Shown here: piece by piece, positions 14,171 to 26,405 of the stretch | Numbering within the stretch: position 1 is the stretch's first letter | Layout of the letters: the number at the start of each line of letters is the position of its first letter | Origin: Auanema rhodensis | Lineage: Eukaryota > Nematoda > Chromadorea > Rhabditida > Rhabditidae | DNA: 64,000 nucleotides | Direction of reading: 5' to 3' | Assembly (NCBI GenBank): GCA_964057225.1 | Contig: OZ059896.1 | Coordinates: 9,734,001 to 9,798,000, forward strand | Notes under the pieces: model-generated | The model's database searches: none | What the model was told of the DNA's origin: nothing | The model's input: the letters and a program-made list of their open reading frames with translations, nothing else | Made by a program: the position numbers and the translations under genes

Positions 14171-14846
14171 ATGTAATATATGATTTACTCAATTTAAACG
14201 AAATACAACAGTATGCTATGTACTTTCTAGAAAATCCATATTATAAAGAATAATATTTCATATTTAAATACTAATTTAAAATTGTGTTTTTTCATTGAAT
14301 CTTCAGTTTTTCAAAAATTTACGGATGTGCTTGAAACTCGTTAAAGATCAGCAATGTTTGAGTAATGAGGTAAGAACGAGGATACATCGAAATGAGGCAT
14401 TAGAAAACGAATTTTCAACTAATTGAACATTCAAAAGGAAAAAATAAGTCAATATAATTCTCATGAAAGTACAATACGTACAAGTTGAAAAAAATGTTTT
14501 TTCCTGTTATTCAACTACAATGAAATTATATTTCAACTTACTTGCTTGTATATTTGTTCTTTTCATTGAAAATCATTTTAAGTTTCAAAGTTCATTAAGC
14601 TACTGCTATTCTGTTTTATTTCAATTTTTTTGTCAAATAGAGGCTTTTAAAATTATATTTATAATACAGGAGTTGCTACGAAAGCAATTACCTTATGCTA
14701 ATATAAGCTCATAAAAATGGAAACATTTAGAAAAATTGGCGAAAAAAAAAATATTTAAAGATATAATAAAAATAATTTACCAACAGCTTCTTCATATATT
14801 CTGTCCATTTCGGAGTAACATCTTCAGGGCATAATTCACAACTCAT
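2833..14846 (-). CDS. Unrecognised 269-aa protein with a 10.8-kb first intron
   Basis: I do not recognise the family. Eight exons join in frame without stops: 14846-14781, 3996-3917, 3802-3695, 3644-3542, 3467-3382, 3328-3192, 3107-3010 and 2964-2833 (810 nt, 269 aa). The protein begins MSCELCPEDVTPKWTEYMKK. It is hydrophilic and helix-rich, with no signal peptide or membrane segment; the stretch around residues 85-130 (RLKNGLKALQEDYLKGK, then LRYMKLQQSVREVVMLEKQY) suggests coiled coil, and the C-terminal part is basic. Intracellular location is inferred. The donor of exon 2 must be the GTACAT at 3916 rather than the GTAAGT four bases earlier to keep frame. The link of exon 1 to exon 2 rests on matching phase 0 and canonical sites across about 10.8 kb; exon 2 has its own internal ATG, so a shorter product is possible. 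Confidence 0.6.
6119..6183. repeat. GA-rich simple repeat
   Basis: Nearly pure purine tract of GA and GAAA units inside the long intron of the minus-strand gene. Confidence 0.8.
14121..14175. repeat. (AT)n microsatellite
   Basis: Uninterrupted AT dinucleotides for roughly 35 bases followed by ATGT variants. Similar shorter runs occur at about 46676-46700 and 59685-59706. Confidence 0.85.
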
Positions 14847-15811
14847 ATTGATATATGTGGAATATTTAAAGCTAGATATCACTTTTTAAATTTGAAATAA
14901 ATATAAAAGTAACAGCAAATATTAAGAGAAAACTTGTTAGAATTTGAATTTTTGAGAATGTGACTATCTTGAAAAATGTAAAATTTTGCGAAAACTACTC
15001 ATTAGTATTGAAGAAGAACTTCAGTTACACTTTTACAATTCATTATCTGATTCTCTATGAGCATTAAAAAAATTTTCGTCAAAGGCGAACAATTTTATTA
15101 GTAATCAAAAGAATAATTAAATATCAAAAATGAGAATGTTGGAATAAGAAGAAGACGAAGACGACGAAGAAAACGAAGAAAAGATATATTTTTGATTAAA
15201 ATGAAGAAACGGTTCTTCATTTCATCCTAAATCTCAACTTCATTATTGTCATCATGTTAATGAAGTGAGTTGTACAAGTATTATGTATGTATGAATGTAC
15301 AGATGTGTATTGACGAAACCTCAATGTTCAATTTAACATAGATAGAAATAATTGTTTTATATTAAAATTATATATTGTTTTAATTAAAAGAGAAAGTTAA
15401 TTGAATATATAACTATATATGTATAATTATAATATTTATAACGGTTTGATTTTCACAAAATAAATTGATTTTCATATGATTTCAACACAATTTCATTTAT
15501 GACAAATGAATACTACTATAGTATAGTTAAATATATTATTTTAAAGAATAAATATTGTAATTTATACAATATTTTATTAAATATAGAAACTAATTATAGT
15601 TTAAATATATATTTACACAGCCTCAATACAATTCGTTTCTACAACAAAATGACGTTCACGTGAAAAAAAAATAATTATAGACAAGTGATTGAAGCACATA
15701 AAATAACAAGTAAAAGAGACGAATCCTTGTTTGTTTTTCAAAATATCTGTGTATATACTATATTTCTTACTAATTTAATATCAACTTTAATTTAAAAATT
15801 TAAATTACTTA

Positions 15812-15868
15812 CCATTGGATTCGAAAGAATAGTATTTTGTAGCTGTGACGGCACTGAAACTGAAATCC
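15812..15868 (-). other. Possible upstream (5' UTR or alternative) exon of the 2833-14846 gene
   Basis: A short segment bounded on the minus strand by a good acceptor (TTTTACAG) and a good donor (GTAAGTAA). It is open in more than one frame, and none joins convincingly to the ATG exon at 14846, so it is more likely untranslated or alternative. It lies about 1 kb upstream of that ATG. Confidence 0.3.
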
Positions 15869-17763
15869 TGTAAAATAAACTTTTAGCAAGTAAGTAAGAA
15901 AATAAGAAAAATCAAATTATATGTAACATGAGCTGATGAATAGCCTTGAATTGATCAACATTGAGAAAGATATGCAAGCATGTTATATGAGCCAATATGA
16001 CTGTTATGTTCCCAATTTACCCTTCAATAGCAGACTAATTCTTTGACTTTCTCAATTCAAGAGTTCAGAAAACACTTTGTAATCTTCTGGGGGGAAAAAC
16101 TCTTTATGGCAACATGGAAGCTAAAACTAGGCACTTCTAACGATCATAGTTAAATATTGTTACTTCACTTATAGTATTGGCAATCCAAAAGTACAAAAAT
16201 TCAATGTGAAATCAATTTTTTGAACAGATCACACTCATTTAGAATACATAGTAACACATTACAGATGCTACAGTTACGTTTCCAATTATAAATTTTTTTC
16301 CAATTTAAAATAATAAATTTATTCTAATTATTATTTTGTATATATTGACTTATATAAGTACATATGGGAGAAATCCATTATAATTCTGAATAGATATTTT
16401 TCCCAGAAGCAGGTGTTTTAGCCCATTTTCTGATGAAATCTGCTGCTTTGAACATTGGTTTATCTCTACTCATTTCACAATGTTTCAGTCGGTCTTTTCC
16501 AGAATTCACAAGAGTGATTTAGCTAAGAATCAACTGACATAAGAAAACAGAATGATAGCAAAAGATTGTGAAGACAAGAGAGATAACAAGAGCAAAGAGA
16601 TAGATAGAGAGCGGGAGCATAAAAGAGAAACAGAGAAGAAGAAAGATAGAGAGAGGGACAAGGTAGCTTGTCGTTCATTCAGCTTGCGTCGTCCTACTCC
16701 TTCTCTTCCAGTTCTTCTCTCACCGGCTCGCCTCCTTCGTTGTTTGCGATGCCCGGGGGTGTGGATAGTGTAAAGTCGTTCTCCACAGCTCCATCTCTTC
16801 TCTGACTCTTTTACCTCTCTGAATATCCGTGCTATTCGGATATATATTTATCTGACTGTTCTCTACTTCTTATATATTCCTCCCTCTAACCGGCTGATCT
16901 TTTCTTTCGAGTTTCTTCTTCGCCCTCGTATATCTAGAGTTCGGCTCCAAATCCTTTGGAGCTCATGGCAGAAAACCACGAGACGAATTCCATTCGTGAT
17001 AGACAGTTTGAATTTTTTTTTGTCTTTTTAGTCGAAATTCTGACTTTTTTCTTCTCTTTTTTAATCTCAGTTTAATTGTTTATTTCCAAATCTTCCTATT
17101 ATATGTGTAACAAGCAATTGAGAAGATCGTTCGCTTCTATACATTTGATACCTTTATCATTGCACTTGATCAAAATTCTGGAATCTTCATTTCCACTATT
17201 ATTCTCAAATTTCTATTCGTCAGAATAACTATGATTCAACAGGAAGCTGTTACAAAAAAAATATTTTTTATTATTTCAAATTGAAAACTTGAAGAACCAA
17301 AACAGTTTAATTATAGATTACATGCTAACATCATTGTATTATCATGTGCAAACTTTGAAATGAAACTTTGAAATCAGCATGATATCTCATATCAAGATGT
17401 TCTGCCAGCTAAATAACACATACACAGACGACGGTGTAGATGAAGCAACAGTTGTTTCGACTGGACATCGGTCGCGAAACATATGAAGAAGAGCCGATTA
17501 ACCACGCTGGCTATTTGTCCATTCTTTTCGTTCCTTTCATTTCTTAGTCAGAAGACTTTCTTTATCTAAGTTGAAAGCTCAAGCTCAATGACAGTCTCTT
17601 GAGAAAATTTTTATTTTCTCTTGAGTTCTGTCTAGCTACTACATATTTTAATCATTTCTCTGCCAATGTATAAGAATTTTTCTTAATCATCTCTCTAAAA
17701 TCTTTCAAATCGTCACTTTTTTTTTCGGAAATTTGATTTATTTTCCAGATAAGTAACTATAAA
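15869..17763. promoter_or_regulatory. Divergent promoter region
   Basis: Gap between the minus-strand gene and the plus-strand LIM gene. The first part is AT-rich. From about 16560 to 16980 it changes to a purine block and then a long CT-rich, relatively GC-rich block, then returns to AT-rich sequence with a TTTTCCAG about 15 bases before the LIM start codon, which may be a trans- or cis-splice acceptor. A 31-codon minus-strand ORF (16473-16378) is the only coding-like item and is unsupported. Promoter role is inferred from position only. Confidence 0.4.
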
Positions 17764-20700
17764 ATGGCTGAGGAGGAAGATCCATATGCCGTGTCTTCTG
17801 ATTCCGATGATGAAGACGTTCGCAAGCCTCCTCCAAAGATTCAAATAGAAGGAAGAGAAAATACTGATCTAAATAAATTGGTTTGTAAATCTATTCATAT
17901 TATGTGCTCTTTTATTATATACGAAAAACCAATTTTATGCGTTGAAGAAGAGAGCAGTACGAAAAATTATTGTAACATTTCTTCAATCATTATTGTGGAA
18001 AGACATCTGGCATCACCAAGTCATCCATAATGATTTTAATAGATAGCCAATCAACAAACTAATTTTTATAATAATAAGTTTATATGCACATAGTCTAAAA
18101 TATCAAAAAAAAATACAACAAAATGTTCTTTATCATATACATTTGTTATATTTTAGAAAGAGGGAATATCACATGTGAGTTTGAAAATAATAATGCACCC
18201 TATTTCACATTGATTTTTCAAAATCTTTTTCTTCTTTCTACCAAAAAACACTATACTATATACTATACCAGATTATATATAACGTTTATTCAAACAATTT
18301 CTATAACAATTTCCTTTTTCCCAATGCATTACCTTTAAATATTTTAACAAAGATCATTTTAGAAGTCTGCTCTTCTAAACGACAACAAAGATATTGTGTT
18401 AGATGAAGACAGAAAAAATGAGTTAGAACAGCTAAAGCAAGCTAAAGATACTAAAAAGATGAAACAGGTAAAGAGATTTGTTTTGTATTTTATCTTATTA
18501 ACTTAAACTAAAGGATTTTGAATCTGGAGTTGTTTTAAACAAAGATGAAGAGGAGTTAGATGCCTCAAAGGCTGCTTTGGAAGAGGAACGCCAAAAACTG
18601 ACAGAAATAGGAAAGGTCAGTCATCATAATATATCTTTATCCGTCTATTTTACTAATTAATTATAACTGTTTTTAAGGTCATGATATGTTTTCTGTTCTT
18701 ATTCATTTAATATTTTTAGGAAAAGTATTCAAAATTCAAGGACAAATTTGAGAATCTTGACTCAACTCTTGGTGATAACTTGGAGGAAAAGCTAAAGAAA
18801 ATGGAACGTGATATCTCTGGATTAGGAAAAGATACTTTAGCTAGTGCTAAAGAAAAGTAAGTATTTGTTATTTTGATCAACAAAATTTTTTCTGTTTAAG
18901 ATTCGAAAAAGGAGAAGGTGATGTTAGCTATGAAAAAACTCAAGTTGATATCGAACGCAGTGCAGATCTTCAAAAAATGAAGGCTGCTTTCTCAAGGGTA
19001 AGGAAATATTTTTTTTTGTTCTTCAATTCATAGGTAAAGCATCATTATTCGGTTGAGATATTTCACATTTTTATATCAAATTTAAGAGATTAAATCGAGA
19101 GTTATATAGATTTCTTAAAGAGTTTTTTTTAAATCGAATGTTGAAGAGAAGTTTATATACTCAATGAAATATCCGGCTAGAACAGACAACCGGATTTCAG
19201 TACTCAGTACAAACAGATTCTATAATTCACGGCTTTCGACTAAGACGAATAATGACATATATATATGAAAAACGATGATGGCAAATTGAATGAAATATTT
19301 TTTTAAAATTTATATTTTCAGGATATGACAGCAGAAGAAGCTCCAAAAGATTGCGCTATCTGCAGTAAGGTTGTATATCCAGTTGAAAGAGTATTTGTTA
19401 ATAAGCAACTTTACCATGTCAACTGCTTCAAATGTAACAAATGTGCCAAGAAATTGACGTAAAGGGAATTTGATGTTAAATGTATTTAATTTAACATTTT
19501 AGACCAACAAACTACAATATGCATAAAGGAACATTATTGTGCAAGGTGCATATGCTGGAAGTTGAACATCCTGAGTTAGCTAAGACACTTGATCCAGCTA
19601 ATACGGAAGGTTTGTTTGTGTATATGATTTTAAAAAAACGAAGAAAGCGTAGTTGTGTGCGGTATATACATGTGTATAGAAAGTAACATCATACTTATGT
19701 ACATAATAATTCTTGTAATTGTTTTCTAACTGATCTTCACCGACCACTCATACAATGAAAAACAGAATTTTAACGATGTCACGTTTCGATTCAATTGTTT
19801 GAGACGATTCTAATTACCTACAACTATAGATACACTAATTAATACTATTATCAGATTATACTGATATTACATTTAATACAAGATATCCAAGTTAATATAT
19901 GTTTTTAAAGTCATTGACCATTGAGAAATATCCTATATTATTACCCAAAATCTCCCATCTGTTGTAATCGTCTGTAAATCGCTACTGACCAACAGTGGTT
20001 GGTTGTCAGTCGATTGACATCTTTGAGAGTATTAGCAAACACTATTTTCTCATCGGGACCCTATCTTTTGTGATCACAAACCATCTTGACTCTTAACAAT
20101 TATAACAAACTTTTATGTTGTTAAGCATCTATTACTCTGACTAAGTTGTCTTGTATATAAGGTTATATGAATGGAAAACTAGTAGTTGTAATGGAAAACA
20201 CAAAAAAAAAGGGAATCGTATGATGAAAAATCCTTATAGTTATAAGAATACATATATATACAAAGATAATTCAATATTATTATTAGTATTAGTTATGATA
20301 TTGTTCTAGAAGACGAACATGGTGGTGACCAGGATGATGATGATGAGGAGTTCGCCGTATCCAGCAAGCCAAAACAACTTTCTGGTGTTATCAAATGTAA
20401 GTTCAAATATCTTTCTGTTTATTAAAGAAATCGCACAACTCACAGTATTATAATACTTTCCGAGGGTCAATTATATTCAAATTGGCACTATTTATTAGAC
20501 AAAATATCTTTTCATCATGTTTTCAATAAATCTCATTTCTATCTTTCCCTTACAAAATTTTCGAAAGAATTTATGCAATCTTCTCGATATTTTCGACTGT
20601 TTATGAGTTGTCTCGGATGTCATCCATATACATCAGACGTCCTAGTCGCCATCAGGCATTTTACCCTAGCAATAGACTAGGTTACGGTGCAGCTCACACT

Positions 20701-23700
20701 ACGACACTATCATCACTCGGCGATCTACCTTTTCTTCTTCTTCTTATTCTCACAATTCTTATTGCAAATGAGGTGAAGAAAGACAGTGTTTTCATATATG
20801 CATCGTTCAGAATGTTCTATCATCATCTTCTTATTCATTTTTCTTTTCGCCATCAAACCACGACCGTTCTCGTCCCGTATATGCTCATCTTCTGTTCTCT
20901 CCTCCAATGTGTTGATGCGATTGTTTACTGGACGCACAAGACCACCAGCCGGAGGCCTACAACTCTTATCGTTCTTCTTTTCTTCTCTCTCGATTTCAGT
21001 CTTACTAGAAGACCTTCCTCCAAACTAACATTACCCTCTTGCCCTTACGCCTTATATCTCTCTCCTTCAATTCTACTCACTGTTTCATTACTTTCTCTAT
21101 CCGTTTAGACCATCACTTCTCTATCTTCATCTTCTTTCTCTCAGGCTATTCTGACTATCCTCAGTCTTATTACCAAACAGTCTCATAATCTATACGAAAT
21201 AGTCAGCCCATAGTCTTTGACGGCTCCACCTCCTCTCCCATCACAAGATAGGAAAATTGAACAAAATCGACCTGATCATCACACTACCCCCTCAAATCTA
21301 TTCTTGCTAAAACAAGGTTCCAGCCTTCCTTACAACCGATTATGGTTTCAGCTGGAGCTTCAGCAGTTCATGACGAATTGGCCCAACTGAAAAGCCTCAA
21401 AGAAAAGCGTGGCGACTTTGAATCATCTGTTAAGGAAGCTGCCAACGTTGAGAAAAAGACCAAGGTTAGTTCACTTTTCTATTATTTGGATTTAACTTTG
21501 AAATTGCAGATTGAAGAAGAAGTTTTGCAATCCGGATGGGTCAAGTCCAACAAAGAAAAGTACGTTATCATTTTTTAATTTTGTATATATATTCTATTAT
21601 TCTAGGTTTGTCTCTGGAGCCGCTTTAGAACGCGAAGAGGACGAAGATGAGATTTCTGGTGAACGTGATCCAAATATAATTCGTGAAGATAAGAAGAAAA
21701 AGCGTGAAGAATTGCACTTTGATCAAGTAAGTTTATTAACATCCAACTTTCTTTCTTTTCTTTTTGTTTTTATTTTTAACTTAAAATTATTTATTCTATT
21801 CTTATTTAATGGAACTTATTTTTTATTCTTCTAGGTTGTTGACATCAAAAATAAATGGAAATCTGGAGCTGTTGAAACAGCTGAAGATAGAACTGATAAA
21901 ACTGAACTCGAACAACTTAAGGTACAATATTTTCGAAATTTTTCTAAAATGTTTTGAGAAATCTGTATATATCTTTCGCTGAGTGAATTTTATTTTCCAG
22001 GGAACTCTATCTTCTGTAAAGGACCGCTTCCAAGAGAAAACAGATGGTGATTCAGAAGTAGTTGAGCGTCAATGGGATCGAAGTGAATTGGATACGGGTG
22101 GTAAGCTTAAACTTATAAAAATGTTTTATGTCACAGTCGTTTTGAATATGAATATTCGAGCTTTCCTTTGTTATACTGCTTCTTATTTATGTCAATACAC
22201 CGCTAGCACGCATTTCTTCAAATTCACAAGAACACTTTCACTTTTTTTTGATTTTTTGGATTAAAAAATTCAGAAGATGCTGTTCGAGCATTTTTGACAT
22301 ATTTGAGGAAGCAGTACATCAAAGAGGTTAAAGGCAAAGTTCCTCGCAAGATTGCGGTTGAAAGCTGTTAGTATATTTTGCATCGGAGTTCTGAAAACAA
22401 TTTATATGATTTTCATTATTCCTTTCACGATCGATGTATATTACCTTTTATTTTTTTTTGCAGCTGCTGCTGAAGCTAGAAAATCATTCATGGAAGGAGC
22501 TGCCTATCAATCTGGAGCTGTTGAAAAAACTGTTACTGATCTTAGCGATCTTAAATTTACTCGTAAGTTAATAATATTAGTAGTAATATGCTATATATAC
22601 AAAGCATAGCAGAATAGTTTGGATATATTTTCTTATATTATCATAAAGTGATATGTTTTGAACACTGTTATAACAGCTGTCTCAATATATTTCTCTTTTC
22701 ACGATACTTCTTCTATTGTTATAGTTGACCTCTTTAATTTTTAATTAATCATAACATCATATTACAATTCTATAATCAATACTAGATATTTTTATTTCAG
22801 AACTCAAAGGCTTTAAAGAGAAGTTTGAAAAAGGAGAAGGAGAAGTTGAAGTTCAAAAGACAGCTGTGGAAGTTGCTGAAGTTCAGCTTGGTAACATCAA
22901 GGCTGCTTTTGAAAAGGTATTGAAAAAGAAATAAGAACAATGTTTTAATTTAAAACTTAAAATTTTATAAAAATATTTCGGCTATTCAAGATGATTCATT
23001 TTCCTTTTTTTTTCTTCTTTTCCGCCCCTTCGAGTTGTTTGAAATCCACCACCCACCAACAAACAGCTGCTGTGTTTAGAGATTTAACTTAGAAGTGGAA
23101 AGCACTAACCATTACAACTCTTATTCGCCCCTCTAGAAGATGAATAGAGCACAGAAAATTTTGTTTATGATATTTATCCTATTAACTCGTTATTCTTTCA
23201 GCCGGACGAAGAAATGTCTCCAGAAGAACGTGCTGCTCAGAAGAAAAAAGAAATTGAAGCCGAGTTCCTTCGTTATAAACTTGCTCGCCGAGCTGCAGCT
23301 GAAAGAGCGAAACAACAGGTATTTTATTATTCTGAAGAACTCATATAAAAACATAGTATGTGAATAAAAGGATATGATTAAGGAGGAAGATGGAACTGCG
23401 CCTGTAGTTGAACCCGGAGAGGGTGGGGCCGATGTTGGTTCTATTAAAGATCGCTTTGATCATGGAGAGGCTTTCAAAGGCCAAGATTATGCAGGTGCTT
23501 TTTTTTGTTGTTATTAGTGCTATCAACGATAGTTCAATATGTGTTTCATATTTTTAAAACCCTTTGATAATTGTATCATACATTTTAAAACAATACAGAT
23601 AAACAACTCGACGTTGAATTTAAAATGGCTGGTAAAGCTCGTGAAAAGTTCAAGCAAATCGATGCATCTGGGGCTACTCCAGTTATGCCTAATCAGAACA

Positions 23701-25830
23701 AGAAGGTATTTGATCTTAATTCTTTATTCAAGTAGTAAAGTGTTATAAATAGGTTGAACCCAGCAAATGGGATAAGAAAGATGATAAACCAGTCGCTGAA
23801 GTCATTAACCGTAAAGAACAAACCAATGATGAGCCTTCTGACGAGGATGAAGATGCTTTCGATGTTAAGAACTTGATGAACAAATTCAAGAATATTGGTG
23901 AAAACTCGAATACCTCTTCTACTAACAAGTTTGTTTTTTATGGAAATGTTTTTTTATAATGTAATTATTTAAAGTGAGCAAAGAGCTGAGTTGTCTGCCT
24001 TGAAAACGGAGGCTAGAAACTTGAAGCAACGCTTCGAACAACGAGGTGATGATGATACTGAGCTCATAGAAGAAAAGAAGAAACAAATGCAAGAAGAATT
24101 TGAACAACTTAAAAGTGCGTTTACTTTGAATAATTTTATTTATTATTTACATCTAGGAGAAAGAGAGGAAGCCCAGAAGAGGTTAGACGAAGAAAGAGCT
24201 CAAGAAGAAATTGGTCAGGCAGAAAAGGAAGAGTTGAACATTAAGGTTGCAAATGTCACAAAAGCCTTGGTATCAATTGGTGATTATAGGCTGATCATGC
24301 ATCGAAAATGGCCGCTAAGTGGGAAAAAATTCAAGCAAAGGAAGCCAAAAAAGCCGAAAAAGGCAAAATGCCTGAAAAGAAATCAACAGCAGTAAGTTCA
24401 AACTTTTGATTTGACAGAAGTGATAGAGTGTGCGTGTGTTTCTTTATCTTTCTTTCTTTCTGCTTCTACTTCTACTATATTTAAATTTCTATTTCGCACA
24501 TTTTCTCTTTGCACTACATTTTCTTATGAACCTGCTCACCGTTAAAGCATTAACTGATCGTAATTATAGATAGTTAGTATTTTGCTTTTCTTGCAGTGCA
24601 CGACTCTTGTTATTATTTCTATAGTAATAGCTTGTATCTTCCAATACTACTGGCACAAATATGCTTTCTTTTCAACACTACTGTTAAGAAAAATTGATTC
24701 AACTGCTTGATCTTACTAATCGATTTCTTTTTTTATAAGCTTTATAGCAATAACTAACAAACCTAAATCTTCTACGATTGCTGCTTTCTGATTTTCTTTT
24801 TCTAACCGATTCCTTCTCTTTTTGCTCATTGTAAGCCATAATATAGTTCTAGGAAAGTTTTTGTTTGCAGGACCAGTGATTCTTCTATCTACACTTCCTT
24901 TTCAACCAACCAGCATTGTTCAGCACCGAATCTCTTTGAAATTTTATGTTTTATTTCATTTTTTCTGCATTTTGCATCATCACAGTCTAATTTTTTGTCT
25001 CCATGGACGATGAATTTCCAATGTCTCTGATTTGCTATACCATAATCAGCTTGTGAAAGTTCTCAGAAATTACTATATCGAAGGGGTATGCTATCGGTGA
25101 CATGGAAAACGTTTTTCTTTTCTATAAAAAATGAATCTGTATGTAATTCTGCCATGCCCTTATCATTCTTCACAACACGTCGTATTTATTGTATAAGCAC
25201 AATATAAAATTGAAAAAAAAATAAAAAGTTATATTGCTGAATTGTTTCCATGAACAAACTCGAAGTTTTTGTGAGTTGTGTGGAAATTAATCATGCTTAA
25301 CTTAGAAATGATTTTTGAATGTGAAACTTAACTACTAACTTTGTCTCATTCGTTGTCTTCTTTGTGTTTACGTTCGTTTTGTCTTTAGTAGGACAACTTC
25401 ATATCAAAGTATACAGATACAACTTTTTTAAATTTTCATGTGAAAGAGATCTAACACTGTGTGATTGAGGTGATTGCGTGTTTTTAACAAGCATGGCTTT
25501 CCTTTCAGAAATTTGTAATGAGATCCCAGCCTAAATGTGAAATTTGTGCTACCACTGTATATATGGCTGAACAATTCCAATGTTTCGGAATCTTATACCA
25601 TATCAAATGTTTCAGATGCTCATTCTGTCGACAAGCACTCAGGTAATATTCAATATAACTTTTTTTCTTTTTTAATAGTGATTTTTAGGGTTGAGAAGGT
25701 TCATAGAACATCCGAAGGTCAATTGTTCTGCCCAGTTCATTTCAAACAACTTGCCAATCCAAATGCCCAAGAACCCGAGTTGGTCAAAGAGGAAGAAAAT
25801 AATAATAATATAAAAATTGAAAATTTCTAA
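17764..25830 (+). CDS. Two-LIM-domain protein with charged repeated linker (EPLIN/LIMA1-like LIM)
   Basis: Probable actin-cytoskeleton or muscle-attachment protein; function is inferred from the LIM type. Twenty-five exons join in frame (first 17764-17880, last 25689-25830; 2787 nt, 928 aa). The N-terminus (MAEEEDPYAVSSDSDDEDV) is acidic. LIM1, about residues 197-255 (19322-19609), has CAIC, then H-N-C, CNKC and a final C-x2-H; its spacing resembles the LIM of EPLIN/LIMA1. LIM2, about residues 847-905 (25509-25830), has CEIC, HIKC, CSFC and CPVH. Between them is highly charged sequence with recurring motifs: KFEKGEG, SGAVE or SGAAL after an aromatic or basic lead, and S(V/I)KDRF. Most introns are 40-100 nt; a 1.1-kb intron (24392-25508) precedes the LIM2 exons. 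An alternative in-frame ATG at 21342 could start a form without LIM1. AATAAA at 25854-25859. Confidence 0.85.
20397..21351 (+). promoter_or_regulatory. Possible internal promoter and alternative start of the LIM gene
   Basis: This 955-nt intron is longer and more pyrimidine-rich than its neighbours. Its last ten bases contain an ATG (21342) in the same frame as the following exon, so transcription starting here would give a protein beginning MVSAGASAVHDEL, skipping LIM1. The full-length form uses the TTTCAG acceptor just after that ATG and reads VIKSGASAVHDEL. The promoter function is inference. Confidence 0.4.
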
Positions 25831-26405
25831 TTATTGTATGCATATTTATTAAGAATAAATGAATATTAATCATATGATGTGCAGAAGCTCAGCTTACCGT
25901 ATATGCCAAAGAATTCTCAACAGTGATTTACAAACAAAACATTACATTATCTTCATTAAATACAATACAGTGTACATATTTTTCACATATTTTATATTAT
26001 TGTGTCTGATAATTGACAGTGCTTACACTCTAAAAAATCTGTTAAAGCGAGATAGGATAAAACGGTTTAATGAGAGATATTTAAAGATTTTCACTTATTA
26101 TAATCTATTCTGATGAAAAATTGAATTTAACAATATTTTCGGTACGTTTTTACTTTCTCTCAGAACTATTAACTGATTTCTAACGGTACTCGCTTCCATG
26201 TTTTTCATAAATATACGGTAACCAAGCATACGTAGTGCAACAGGCGCGAAAGTATAACTATTTTCAACTTATTTACAAGGTTAAGCTTAAAAGTATTTCT
26301 TAAAGTATTTTAATTTAATTGTATCTTTATATTTCAGTATTTTAAAATTATATATATATATATGGATGGATAGATATGTATATGTGAAGTGAAATAAATT
26401 TAAGC
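25831..26405 (+). promoter_or_regulatory. Intergenic region between the LIM gene and gon-4
   Basis: Holds the LIM-gene poly(A) signal at 25854 and the presumed upstream region of gon-4. There is an AT run at about 26349-26362. The 575-nt spacing is larger than in typical nematode operons (about 100 nt), so an independent promoter is likelier. Confidence 0.4.

Larger units (their letters stand above)
3997..14780 (-). other. Very long putative intron / gene-poor stretch
   Basis: About 10.8 kb of AT-rich sequence between coding exons 1 and 2 of the unrecognised minus-strand gene. I see no exon chain, tRNA, rRNA or transposon terminal repeats here. It contains GA-rich tracts (6119-6183, 9771-9795), several AT-dinucleotide runs, a somewhat GC-richer patch at 9060-9200, and short unspliced ORFs (for example 6565-6702, 45 very basic residues) that have no supporting features. 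It could hold regulatory elements or non-coding RNA that cannot be recognised by eye. Confidence 0.5.

Noticed and set aside
20608-21108. 166-codon plus-strand ORF in a LIM-gene intron
   Set aside because: Low-complexity Ser/Leu/Phe composition from pyrimidine-rich sequence, an unlikely start, and a good exon chain already spans the region.
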